From the NCBI GenBank assembly GCA_937898685.1, contig CALEJT010000022.1, forward strand, positions 1 through 29,576: a stretch of 29,576 nt of DNA, in the 5' to 3' direction. Shown in pieces: positions 1 through 7,427 of the stretch. The position numbers and the translations under genes were made by a program. The notes beneath the pieces are model-generated. The model was not told the DNA's origin. It made no database searches and saw only the letters and a list, made by a program, of their open reading frames with translations. Each line of letters starts with the position of its first letter. Positions within the stretch are counted from its first letter, which is position 1. The stretch is from an uncultured Gammaproteobacteria bacterium. GTDB lineage: Bacteria; Pseudomonadota; Gammaproteobacteria; Pseudomonadales; Pseudohongiellaceae.

Positions 1-931
1 TGATTTCCCAAAGATCGATGTCGTCCTGCGTCCAGCCGGCTTTCTGCAGCGCCCGACGTGAAGCGGGCACTGGACCCAAGCCCATCACGCTGGGCTCGAC
101 GCCGGCCGTTGCCCACGAGACCAGACGCGCCAAAGGCTGAGCCTTGCTACGCTGCAGGGCTGCTTCCGACATGAGCAGCAATGCTGCCGCACCATCGTTG
201 ATGCCAGAGGCGTTGCCGGCGGTGACGGTGCCGTCGCTGCGGAAAGCGGGCCGCAATCCCGCCAGCGCATCGAGTGTTTGTTCGTGACGAATGCTTTCGT
301 CTTCGTTCATCACTTTGTTCGCCAACGTCAGTGGCACCACTTGGTCCTGAAATAAGCCAGCACGCGCGGCACGTGAAGCACGCAGCTGTGATTCCAGTGC
401 GAAGGCATCCTGTGCGGCGCGATCGAGAGAGTGGAGCGAGGCAAGCTTCTCGGCGGTTTCACCCATGGGGTAGCCGTAGAAGGCATCGGTCAGCCCGTCC
501 TGCATCACGCTGTCGCGCAGTTGCATGTCACCGAGTTTGTGACCGCTGCGCACGAAGGCGAGATGCGGCGCATTGCTCATCGATTCCTGTCCACCAGCAA
601 CGACCACTTCAGCATCGCCGCACAGGATCTGTTGCCATCCCAGGCACACGGCGCGCAAACCGGAGCCGCATACCTGGTTGACGAGGAAGGCCGTACGTTC
701 ATCGGGAATGCCCGCGGCACGTGCCGCCTGCCGTGCCGGATTCATGCCGGCACCAGCAGTGAGCACCTGCCCCATGACGACTTCATCGACCTGCGCCGGA
801 TCGAGGGCCGCGCTTTCCAACACACCCGCAATCACCCGCGAACCGAGCTGCGCTGCCGATAGGCCCGCCAATGACTTGTTCAGGCCGCCGATCGGCGTGC
901 GCTTGGCGGCTACGATGTACACCGACTGCAA
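1..931 (-). CDS. Thiolase (acetyl-CoA acetyltransferase family), 3' end cut by window
   Basis: Thiolases join two acyl-CoAs or split a 3-ketoacyl-CoA with CoA, here probably the last step of a catabolic route yielding acetyl-CoA or succinyl-CoA. About 310 residues are visible in one uninterrupted frame. They include the N-terminal RTPIG motif, the nucleophilic cysteine in NQVCGSG (about residue 88), the GGQESMS segment, NEDESIRHEQT and the AGNASGINDGAAA loop. The frame reaches WTQDDIDLWEI at base 1, so the NEAF, GHP and C-terminal CxG motifs lie outside the window. I chose a TTG start at 931 because GGAGG (938-942) sits 6 bases upstream; a GTG at 922 is the alternative but is 15 bases from it. 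The stop of the upstream FAH-family gene is 14 bases away, so it is the tenth visible gene of unit C. The family is certain; degradative versus biosynthetic use is inferred from context. Confidence 0.93.
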   Translation of the reverse strand, partial: MQSVYIVAAKRTPIGGLNKSLAGLSAAQLGSRVIAGVLESAALDPAQVDEVVMGQVLTAGAGMNPARQAARAAGIPDERTAFLVNQVCGSGLRAVCLGWQQILCGDAEVVVAGGQESMSNAPHLAFVRSGHKLGDMQLRDSVMQDGLTDAFYGYPMGETAEKLASLHSLDRAAQDAFALESQLRASRAARAGLFQDQVVPLTLANKVMNEDESIRHEQTLDALAGLRPAFRSDGTVTAGNASGINDGAAALLLMSEAALQRSKAQPLARLVSWATAGVEPSVMGLGPVPASRRALQKAGWTQDDIDLWEI

Positions 932-937
932 TTACCG

Positions 938-942
938 CCTCC
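938..942 (-). promoter_or_regulatory. Ribosome binding site deciding the TTG start of the thiolase
   Basis: On the minus strand GGAGG lies directly behind the TGA stop of the preceding gene and 6 bases before TTG at 931. A TAA stop in the thiolase frame immediately precedes that TTG, so no earlier start is possible. The next candidate, GTG at 922, would be 15 bases from the site. Confidence 0.6.
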
Positions 943-945
943 AGC

Positions 946-2079
946 TCAGCGCTCGGCCACGATGTTGTGGCGCTGCTCACCGAGACCTTCGATCGCGCAC
1001 ACGCCGACGTCGCCGTGCTGCATCCAGCGCGGTTCGGCGCGTTCGATGTTGGTGCCGGAAGGACTGCCGGCCGCAACGATGTCGCCAGGATTCAAGGTCA
1101 GCATGTTGGTGGCGTAGGACGTGAGTTCCCAGATCGAATATTCCATACGACTCGTGTTCGAGTCCTGGAAGATCTCACCGTTGAGTGTGAAGTAGTGACG
1201 CGTGTTCATCGGATTGGGGAAGAATTCCTTCGGCACGATGTAGGGACCGATCGGACCAAAGGTATCGTGATTCTTCTGCAACAGCCAATCCGGTCCACCA
1301 CCGACCTTGCGATCGCCGCGGCCACCTCGGTCGGATACGTCGAACTCGATGGTGTAGCCGAAGATGTAGTCCTGAATGTTCTCCACCGACACATGCTTGG
1401 CGGTGGCACCGATCACGACGGCGAACTCACATTCCCAGTCCACCTGATCGCGACCACGCGGGATCACCACATCGTCGTGTGCGCCGACCACCGTCGTCGG
1501 CGACTTCAAAAAGAGATAGGGGTTGGTCGTGCGCGTATCACCTTCGGGACGCGTCCAATAACCGGGCATCGATTGCGGCGGGGGCGGCGCGGGGAAATTC
1601 GCCGGAGCTCCGCCACCGGGCGCAGCACCAGCGGCACGTGCACCCTGCTCGATGATGCCCTGGGCGTGTTCGGGATAGTTGGCGGCGGCGTTCAGAATCA
1701 CCGACGGCATCACCGGCGGCAGTACGCGCAGACTGTCGACCTCGCGCACATAGTCGGCGGAAAGATTCGCCGCGGCGAAGGACGCCAGCTCGCGCAGGCG
1801 CGGGCCGAGCTCGCGTTCATAGCGCGCGATCAATTCCTTCATGTCGCTCGGAATGTCCAGCCGTGCTGCACCGGCATTGCTGCTTTGAAAACGCGCATTG
1901 GCGGCGGCAATGTCGACGACATGCCGATCGTCGAGAACGAGGCCGAGATACTGCTGACCGTTGTTCGCGAAGGTTCCCAGCTTGAAGGGCGTTGCATCGG
2001 CGGCGAGCGCCACGGATGCGGCCAACAGCAGGGCGCCACTCAGACCAAGTCTCAGGGGCATGGTATTACGTAGAGGCAT
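946..2079 (-). CDS. Exported fumarylacetoacetate hydrolase (FAH) family protein
   Basis: FAH-fold enzymes hydrolyse or decarboxylate acylpyruvate-like products of ring cleavage using a divalent metal. The 377-residue protein has a Sec-type leader (hydrophobic LGLSGALLLAASVALA, likely cleavage after about residue 26), which is unusual for this normally cytoplasmic fold. The metal-binding acidic pair is present in DWECEF (E216, E218), the following aspartate lies in FDVSD (about D247), and KNHDTFGPIGPY and AAGSPSGT match the conserved core. A Gly/Ala/Pro-rich stretch at about 146-170 interrupts the region after NYPEH and looks like a flexible insertion. The start at 2079 has GGAGA 7 bases upstream; a second ATG at 2061 is possible. 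It follows the DUF6152 gene by 33 bases and precedes the thiolase by 14. Hydrolase, isomerase or decarboxylase activity cannot be told apart from sequence. Confidence 0.9.
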   Translation of the reverse strand: MPLRNTMPLRLGLSGALLLAASVALAADATPFKLGTFANNGQQYLGLVLDDRHVVDIAAANARFQSSNAGAARLDIPSDMKELIARYERELGPRLRELASFAAANLSADYVREVDSLRVLPPVMPSVILNAAANYPEHAQGIIEQGARAAGAAPGGGAPANFPAPPPPQSMPGYWTRPEGDTRTTNPYLFLKSPTTVVGAHDDVVIPRGRDQVDWECEFAVVIGATAKHVSVENIQDYIFGYTIEFDVSDRGGRGDRKVGGGPDWLLQKNHDTFGPIGPYIVPKEFFPNPMNTRHYFTLNGEIFQDSNTSRMEYSIWELTSYATNMLTLNPGDIVAAGSPSGTNIERAEPRWMQHGDVGVCAIEGLGEQRHNIVAER

Positions 2080-2112
2080 CGTTCATTCTCCAGTTTGTGT
2101 TGCGTACTCTCG

Positions 2113-2559
2113 TCAACGTGGACGCAGTGCGCCAGGTATCGCATCGCCCGCTGCGAGGCGGGTGCCGTCTTCCAGAATCACGAAGTCCATGCTTCCACCC
2201 AGTCTGTCGTCGCGGAAGGGATGACCGATCACCGTGACCTTGTCACCGGGAGAAACGGTTTCGCGGAACCAGCCACCACGCTTGAGCACGGCGATGGCGC
2301 CACCTTCGTAGCTGTAGATTTTTTCCTCACCGTTCTCTTCGATCGCGAGCATCAGCCACACGTGCGGGTTGGTCCATTTCACTTCCTTCACGATGCCCGT
2401 CTGTTCGATGTCCACTGAAGAATCGAAACCGGAAAACGAATGATGAGCGCCGGCCGGTGCCGCCAGCACCAGGGCCGCGATCATGCAGCCGAGCGCCAGT
2501 ACCACACGCAGCGGAGTACTCAGACTCCATTCAGATTCAAATGTCTTGGTTGTATTCAC
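2113..2559 (-). CDS. Exported DUF6152 family protein
   Basis: Small secreted protein of about 148 residues. After a signal peptide (VVLALGCMIAALVLAAPAGA) the mature part begins HHSFSGFD and continues with VKEVKWTNPHVWLML, LKRGGWFRETVSPGDKVTV and a short C-terminal strand-rich part. This is the pattern I know as DUF6152, a family of unknown function common near TonB receptors in proteobacteria. I place the start at GTG 2559 because GAGGAG lies 7 bases upstream at 2567-2572. The longer ATG start at 2601 would overlap the preceding gene by 65 bases and lacks such a site. With GTG the overlap is 23 bases, which suggests translational coupling to the gene at 2537-3268. The histidine pair at the mature N-terminus could bind metal; that is speculation. 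Confidence 0.82.
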   Translation of the reverse strand: MNTTKTFESEWSLSTPLRVVLALGCMIAALVLAAPAGAHHSFSGFDSSVDIEQTGIVKEVKWTNPHVWLMLAIEENGEEKIYSYEGGAIAVLKRGGWFRETVSPGDKVTVIGHPFRDDRLGGSMDFVILEDGTRLAAGDAIPGALRPR

Positions 2560-3268
2560 AGACGTACTCCTCGAAGCGGCTTCCTTTGGGCATGGGGACA
2601 TAGGCGCGGCGAATCACGAAGGGTTCCTCGAAGGCCTCCGGGTCCGTCAGCGTCATTTCGATTTCCAGGCGGTCTTCACTCACACGTCGAATGCGCTCGA
2701 CCACCGTGAGCTGATCCGAATAGGGAACACCGTTGCGGTCGATGGTGGCCGCGCGGATGTTGTTGGTTTCGACGACCAGGGTGTCGCCTTCCCAGTGACC
2801 GATGGAATCACCGTTGAAACTGGGATCGGCACCCTCCGTATGGCCGCCGTCGAGATAGATGCGACGAATGTCGTGCAGCACGCCGAGATTCATCGTGATC
2901 TGCCCCGGGGTTTGGATGATTTCCATCGGCATCGTGCCGAAGCGCACCACACCGAAGGCGAGACAGCGCGTCACGGTGTCCGGTTCCTGCACGCCGAGTT
3001 CGAAGTCCTTGCGCCAGGCTTCGTAGCGTGCTGCATATTCCGGCGTCAGCTTGGGCATGGCGGGGCGGAACAGACTCGGATCGGGTGGCGCACCCGTCGG
3101 ACGGGCTGCGGCTTCTTCTCCTATGGGAGGACCGAAATAAGCGAATTCCGGATCCCACATGCCGGAAATGTTCGGCTTGGAAGGATCACCGTAAAGCGGG
3201 TTTTCGATCTCTGCTGTAACCGCGGTTGCGTACAGCAGCGGCAAGACAGCCAACATTCGCTTGATCAT
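2537..3268 (-). CDS. Exported protein of unknown function, DUF6152 partner
   Basis: A 243-residue protein with a short signal peptide (MIKRMLAVLPLLYATAVTA) followed by a mature region starting EIENPLYGDPSKPNISGMWDP. The body contains CLAFGVVRFG, an IIQTPGQITMNLG strand pair, then SIGHWEGDTLVVETNN, RNGVPYSDQLTVVERIRR and RLEIEMTLTDPEAF. I have seen the GHWEGDTLVVET type of motif in uncharacterised exported proteins of proteobacteria and acidobacteria; I cannot name an activity. The beta-rich pattern suggests a calycin-like or beta-sandwich fold, which is a guess. The open frame extends upstream to 3496, but that part is antisense-like in composition and overlaps the preceding gene, so ATG 3268 with its leader is preferred. 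Its end overlaps the DUF6152 start by 23 bases, so the two proteins may act as a pair. Confidence 0.8.
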   Translation of the reverse strand: MIKRMLAVLPLLYATAVTAEIENPLYGDPSKPNISGMWDPEFAYFGPPIGEEAAARPTGAPPDPSLFRPAMPKLTPEYAARYEAWRKDFELGVQEPDTVTRCLAFGVVRFGTMPMEIIQTPGQITMNLGVLHDIRRIYLDGGHTEGADPSFNGDSIGHWEGDTLVVETNNIRAATIDRNGVPYSDQLTVVERIRRVSEDRLEIEMTLTDPEAFEEPFVIRRAYVPMPKGSRFEEYVCEYNQDI

Positions 3269-3320
3269 ATTCACTACCCATTGGTTAAAAATTGAAGACC
3301 AGCAGCAAGGCCTGAATGCA

Positions 3321-4388
3321 TCAGCGCAATCCCTTGAGCTGGTTGTATTCCTCCACCGCGCGCAGAACCGCCGCGCGATCCATGGCCACGCCGATCTCTT
3401 CGTTGAACTCGGAATAGAGCCGCGCCATGTTGGCGGGCAGTCGATCCGCATCCGTCCAGGTCGCGTATTTGCCGAGATCCAGTTCCGCCGCCGCACGACC
3501 CGCGCTCACGCCAGCCTCGAACTGACGCTTGCCCTCGCGATAGAGCAGCGCGAGGTAGTCGCGCATGTCCTGCAGCTCATTCTTGCCACCGACCGGACCG
3601 TGACCCGGTACGATGATGTCGACGTTGGGATCGGCCAGTAGGTCATCACACACTTTGATCCAGTCGCCGATGTAGCCAGAGCCGTTGAGCGGCGTGACTT
3701 CGAAGAAGCCGATGTCTCCCATGAACACGATCTTCTCCTGCGGCACGTACACCAACGCATCACCCGAGGTGTGCGCACGGCCCGGCCACACGAAATCCAC
3801 TCTGAGGTCACCGTAGTAGACGGACATGCGGTCCTTGAAGGTGACGGTGGGCAGAATCACGCGGTTGACGTCATCCGGACGCGCCCATGCAGGGTTCGTC
3901 GCCCAGTACGCCGGTGTCGCCGGCTGCCCCATGGCAACCATGCGCTCGCGCGTTTCCTCCTGCGCGATGACCTCGATGCCTTCGGGAAACTGCGTGAGCC
4001 CCACGATGTGATCGGGATGCTCGTGCGTGATCACGACACGATCGTAGGGCTTGTTCAGGAAGGCGGTGGCCTTCAGGAAATTACGTGCGTGCTCCGGCCC
4101 GCCACCGGCATCGATGGCGAGCATGCTCTCGGGGCCGACCACGACCCCGAAATTCGAGACCGAAAGGTTGCTTTGCCCCTCGGCCTCGCGTTGCAACCAC
4201 GCATAGACATTCGGGGCCAGCTCCACCAGTTCGGAGTTGATCTCCGTGGCTGGACTGCCGCCACCGAGCACACCGGCAGGCCGATCCGCGGCGCGGACCT
4301 GGGTGGCGGTACTACCCATTACGGCTAGAGCTCCCAAGCCTTGCAGCAGCTCGCGGCGGCTCAACTGCTCATTCAGTGTGTGTTTCAT
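3321..4388 (-). CDS. Tat-exported metallo-beta-lactamase-fold hydrolase
   Basis: A 355-residue member of the MBL hydrolase superfamily. The leader has a twin-arginine motif (SRRELLQGLG, about 10-19) followed by a hydrophobic stretch, so the folded metalloenzyme probably goes to the periplasm by Tat. Metal ligands are all visible: THEHPDH (H122, H124, D126, H127), H206 in RAHTSGD, D225 in VFMGDIGF and H263 in PGHGPVG. That set predicts a two-metal site. The C-terminal 90 residues are helical and may cover the active site. Layout and context resemble broad MBL-fold hydrolases (thioester, lactone or sulfate ester), not class B antibiotic beta-lactamases. GGAGA lies 7 bases before ATG 4388. It is 15 bases from the upstream propeller gene and 52 from the downstream gene, in the middle of unit C. 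Substrate unknown; a lactone or ester intermediate fits the neighbourhood. Confidence 0.9.
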   Translation of the reverse strand: MKHTLNEQLSRRELLQGLGALAVMGSTATQVRAADRPAGVLGGGSPATEINSELVELAPNVYAWLQREAEGQSNLSVSNFGVVVGPESMLAIDAGGGPEHARNFLKATAFLNKPYDRVVITHEHPDHIVGLTQFPEGIEVIAQEETRERMVAMGQPATPAYWATNPAWARPDDVNRVILPTVTFKDRMSVYYGDLRVDFVWPGRAHTSGDALVYVPQEKIVFMGDIGFFEVTPLNGSGYIGDWIKVCDDLLADPNVDIIVPGHGPVGGKNELQDMRDYLALLYREGKRQFEAGVSAGRAAAELDLGKYATWTDADRLPANMARLYSEFNEEIGVAMDRAAVLRAVEEYNQLKGLR

Positions 4389-4403
4389 CGTGATCTCTCC
4401 AGA

Positions 4404-6320
4404 TCAGTCTGCAGTAGGTGCTTTGACGTATACGCCCATGGAGTCTTCCCACTTGCTGTTGGTGAGCTGACGCACGTTGCTGCCATCGCGATTCATCAGG
4501 AACACCTGGGCATAGGGTTGCGGCGAGATGTCATACAACGACGCTTCGTCTTTGAAGCCGGAGCGCGAGCTCTCGAACCAGATTTCAGAGCCGTCGGCCG
4601 ACCAGGTGGCGTGCGCATCGGCGCCAGCGGTGTAGGTCAGGCGCGTCACGTCACTGCCATCCGGATTCATCGTGAACACTTCAAAGTCGAAGTCGGGCAT
4701 GCGGCGCGTGAACACCACGCGATCGCCGGAGGGCGAAATGAAGGGGAAGTTGTCCCACTCGGTGGTCAGCACGGTCACCGAACCATCTTCGAGATTGAGA
4801 GCGCGCAGGCCGCGCTGCTCGGGCACGTCTTCCCTGCCCCACACGCGATAGATCAGGGTCTTGCCATCGGGATGCCAGGCGGGGAAGCCGGCATTCACTT
4901 CACTGAAGGTGAGCTGACGGGATTCCGAACCATCGGCCTTCACGATGAAGACGTTGGCCGGCGCGAAGCCCCTGCCGCCGAAGAAGGTGCCAAAGCCGAA
5001 GGCGATCCATTCACAGTCGGGTGACCAGGTGGGCATCAACGCAGCGCCATCTTCACGCTGGAAGACCTTGATGCGGTTGCTCCCGTCGACGTCCATCACA
5101 CTGATGGACGCCGTGGGATTGCCGAAGGGGAAATCGAGATCGGTGATCGCCATGCGGCCATTGGCCGGGCAGATCGTCTGGAACACATCGGAGTAGCGAT
5201 ATTCGTAGCGATCATCCCAGCTGTAGAGCTGCGTGTTCTGTGGGCGGTTGGTGGCACCGAAGCGGTAGTAGACCACCTTGCTGCCATCGGGCGACCACGA
5301 GGGGTTGCGCAGAATGCCGGAAGGACCGCGCTTGCCATCGCTGTACACGATGCCGGGTTCGGGACCGTCCTTCGGCGTGGCCTTGATGAGATAGGCGAAG
5401 CGACCATCGGGCAGGTAGTGCGGATCGGTCTTCAAGCCGGGGCCGCTGGTGAGCACTTTCTTCTCACCGGACTGCACATCGATTTCGATGATCTGCGAGG
5501 TCGAGTTCAGCATCGCGATACCGAAACCCCACATGCGCGCACCGAAGGTTTCGTTGGTGGGGATTTCATAGGCGATCAGCTTGCTGCCGTCGGCGGAGAA
5601 ACGCGGCTGACCCTGTGCCGTCTGCGGCGTGGTCTGAGTCAGACGACGCACCTGCGTACCGTCGGACTTCATCAGATACAGACTCGTCGGATGCGAGTGA
5701 CCGGCACCGGCACCGGTCTCGGCACCGATCCACTTCTCGCCACGATCGGAGGAGAAGGCGATCCATTCTCCATCCGGCGACCAGGCCGGACGGAAGTTGC
5801 CATTCATGGTGGGCGGCGGTTCGTTACTGTCGTTGCCCGTGAGGTTCCTTTCCTGGCGCGTATTGAGATCCATCACCCAGATGTTGGTGGTGCCGATGCC
5901 ACCCTTGGTGCTGACGTAGGCCATGCGCGTGCCATCGGGTGAGATCACCGCCGCATCATCCATGGCGGTGTCGGAAGTCAGGCGCTCGAGGCCGGTGCCA
6001 TCGACGCGGATGCGCCATATATCGGCCTGACCATGTCCTTCCGGATCACGTTCGGACGTGAATACGATCCACTGACCGTCGGGGGAAAAGCTGGCGTCGT
6101 AATTGAGACCCACCGCGTCGCGCAGCAGCGGGCGCTCGTCGCTGCCATCGGCATTCGCGATGTAGAGTTCCATGCTCGAAGGGCCGATGCGGTTCATGAG
6201 CATCACGCCCTTCTCCGCACTGGCGACCGGTGCAAGCCCCCACATCAAGGCACCGAACAGCGCCGCGAATTTTGGCGCCTGTCCTCGTTTTCTATGGAAC
6301 ACGTTCGAGATTCTGCACAT
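4404..6320 (-). CDS. Exported TolB-like PD40/WD40 beta-propeller protein
   Basis: A 638-residue protein with a Sec-type leader (hydrophobic FAALFGALMWGLAPVASA) and at least nine PD40-type repeats of the form SPDGxxIxF: SFSPDGQWIVFTS, VISPDGTRMAYVS, AWSPDGEWIAFSS, RFSADGSKLIAYE, SWSPDGSKVVYYR, TWSPDCEWIAFGF, AWHPDGKTLIYRV, FISPSGDRVVFTR and TWSADGSEIWFES. No peptidase domain follows, so it is not a full dipeptidyl-peptidase IV-like enzyme; the whole chain is propeller. Such proteins usually act as periplasmic binding or scaffolding modules, and some are lactonase-like enzymes. AGGGGGA lies 7 bases upstream of ATG 6320. It sits 36 bases behind the amidohydrolase gene and 15 ahead of the MBL gene. 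Ligand unknown; in this context a substrate-binding or processing role in the periplasm is plausible. Confidence 0.88.
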   Translation of the reverse strand: MCRISNVFHRKRGQAPKFAALFGALMWGLAPVASAEKGVMLMNRIGPSSMELYIANADGSDERPLLRDAVGLNYDASFSPDGQWIVFTSERDPEGHGQADIWRIRVDGTGLERLTSDTAMDDAAVISPDGTRMAYVSTKGGIGTTNIWVMDLNTRQERNLTGNDSNEPPPTMNGNFRPAWSPDGEWIAFSSDRGEKWIGAETGAGAGHSHPTSLYLMKSDGTQVRRLTQTTPQTAQGQPRFSADGSKLIAYEIPTNETFGARMWGFGIAMLNSTSQIIEIDVQSGEKKVLTSGPGLKTDPHYLPDGRFAYLIKATPKDGPEPGIVYSDGKRGPSGILRNPSWSPDGSKVVYYRFGATNRPQNTQLYSWDDRYEYRYSDVFQTICPANGRMAITDLDFPFGNPTASISVMDVDGSNRIKVFQREDGAALMPTWSPDCEWIAFGFGTFFGGRGFAPANVFIVKADGSESRQLTFSEVNAGFPAWHPDGKTLIYRVWGREDVPEQRGLRALNLEDGSVTVLTTEWDNFPFISPSGDRVVFTRRMPDFDFEVFTMNPDGSDVTRLTYTAGADAHATWSADGSEIWFESSRSGFKDEASLYDISPQPYAQVFLMNRDGSNVRQLTNSKWEDSMGVYVKAPTAD

Positions 6321-6356
6321 AGGATATTCCCCCTAGAACAAAGCGATGTCCGACGT

Positions 6357-7427
6357 TCAGCGCCGTGCCACCGCAAGCAACAACTCAGGCAAGCCGGCTT
6401 CGACGTTGCCGTGGAAAAGCGCGTCCAGTTCGTCCGCGTTGAACACTCCGCCTGCAAGCAGACCTTCCACGTGCTCGGCGGAGGTTCGGAATGGGTAATC
6501 GGTGCCAAAGACGATGCGCTCCATCGGCACGATGGAACGCAGCGCGGTAGTGGCCGTTGGGTTCGATGCCTGGGCGATGTCGTAGTAGAAGCGCGCCACG
6601 CTGGCACGGAAGTGATCGGCAGCGGTGGTCCCCTGCGCCGCAGCGGCGCGATCGGCGCCATCGAAACGCTCGATCAAGAACGGCATGGTGCCGCCGGCGT
6701 GGCTCCAGATCATGCGCACGTTCGGAAAACGCTGTGCCGCGCCACGATAGACGTAGCTTGCGATCGCACGCGTGGTATCCGTGCCGTATTCGATCCAGGT
6801 GTCGGGGATCTCCGGCATCAGACGCGCGCAGCAGGGCGCGCTCGTCGGATGCACATAGACGATGGCCTTGCGACGATCGAGTTCTTCGAACAAGGGATCG
6901 AAGCGCGAGTCACCCAGCCACACGCCGTCGTAACTCGTGAAGAGGCCGACGCCGTGAGCGCCGAGAGTGTCGAAGGCGTAGGCTGCTTCCTTGAGTGCGT
7001 TGTCCAGGTCATCCAGCGGCAGCGCCGAGAAGAAACCGAAGCGGTCGCCATGATCGGCGGACAGCATCGCTGCATATTCATTCGACTCACGCGCGATGCG
7101 CGCCGCTTCATCACCTGCAAGCGGCACCCCCGGCGTCGTGATGGAGAGCATGGCGCGGCGCACACCGGCCTGATCCATGTCTTCGAGTTGCCGTTCGACA
7201 CTCCACGCATTCATCGGGCCCGGCGCACCGAGCGCGCGAATCGCCGGGGGTTGATAGTGCGCGTGCACGTCGATCACCTTGCGATCGCTGCCACCTCCGA
7301 GACTCTGCGCCAACGTTGCCGTCGGACACAGCGGTGCTGCCGACAAGGCTGCCAACAAGCTGCGGCGGCTGATGCCGTGTCCATGGCCGTGACAGTGCGC
7401 CGTTACTTCATGCCTACACATATTCAT
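6357..7427 (-). CDS. Exported amidohydrolase of the ACMSD/hydroxybenzoate decarboxylase type
   Basis: A 356-residue TIM-barrel metalloenzyme. The metal-site residues of the aminocarboxymuconate-semialdehyde decarboxylase-like branch of the amidohydrolases are visible: HAH in VIDVHAHYQPP (H55, H57), H193 in VYVHP, H243 in IWSHAGG and D310 in FGTDYPF. That branch mostly carries out non-oxidative decarboxylation of aromatic or muconate acids, and some members hydrolyse C-C bonds or lactones. The N-terminus carries a twin-arginine motif (GISRRSLLAALSAAP), preceded by a histidine-rich stretch (HCHGHGHG, about residues 11-18), so it is probably exported; most relatives are cytoplasmic. Its first 14 bases overlap the end of the MHS transporter gene, so translation is likely coupled. 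Product and substrate are not known. A hydroxybenzoate-like acid fits the transporter next to it. Confidence 0.9.
   Translation of the reverse strand: MNMCRHEVTAHCHGHGHGISRRSLLAALSAAPLCPTATLAQSLGGGSDRKVIDVHAHYQPPAIRALGAPGPMNAWSVERQLEDMDQAGVRRAMLSITTPGVPLAGDEAARIARESNEYAAMLSADHGDRFGFFSALPLDDLDNALKEAAYAFDTLGAHGVGLFTSYDGVWLGDSRFDPLFEELDRRKAIVYVHPTSAPCCARLMPEIPDTWIEYGTDTTRAIASYVYRGAAQRFPNVRMIWSHAGGTMPFLIERFDGADRAAAAQGTTAADHFRASVARFYYDIAQASNPTATTALRSIVPMERIVFGTDYPFRTSAEHVEGLLAGGVFNADELDALFHGNVEAGLPELLLAVARR

Noticed and set aside
2560..2601. Earlier ATG start for the DUF6152 protein
   Set aside because: It overlaps the preceding gene by 65 bases and lacks a ribosome site, while GTG 2559 has GAGGAG 7 bases upstream and leaves a normal signal peptide.
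3269..3496. Upstream extension of the uncharacterised exported protein
   Set aside because: The added residues are Arg/Trp/Cys-rich, lie over the 3' end of the MBL gene in another frame and would bury the signal peptide.
3321..4388. Class B antibiotic beta-lactamase
   Set aside because: The metal motif is THEHPDH rather than the usual class B HxHxD context, the protein is longer and Tat-exported, and the neighbourhood is catabolic. The general MBL hydrolase call is safer.
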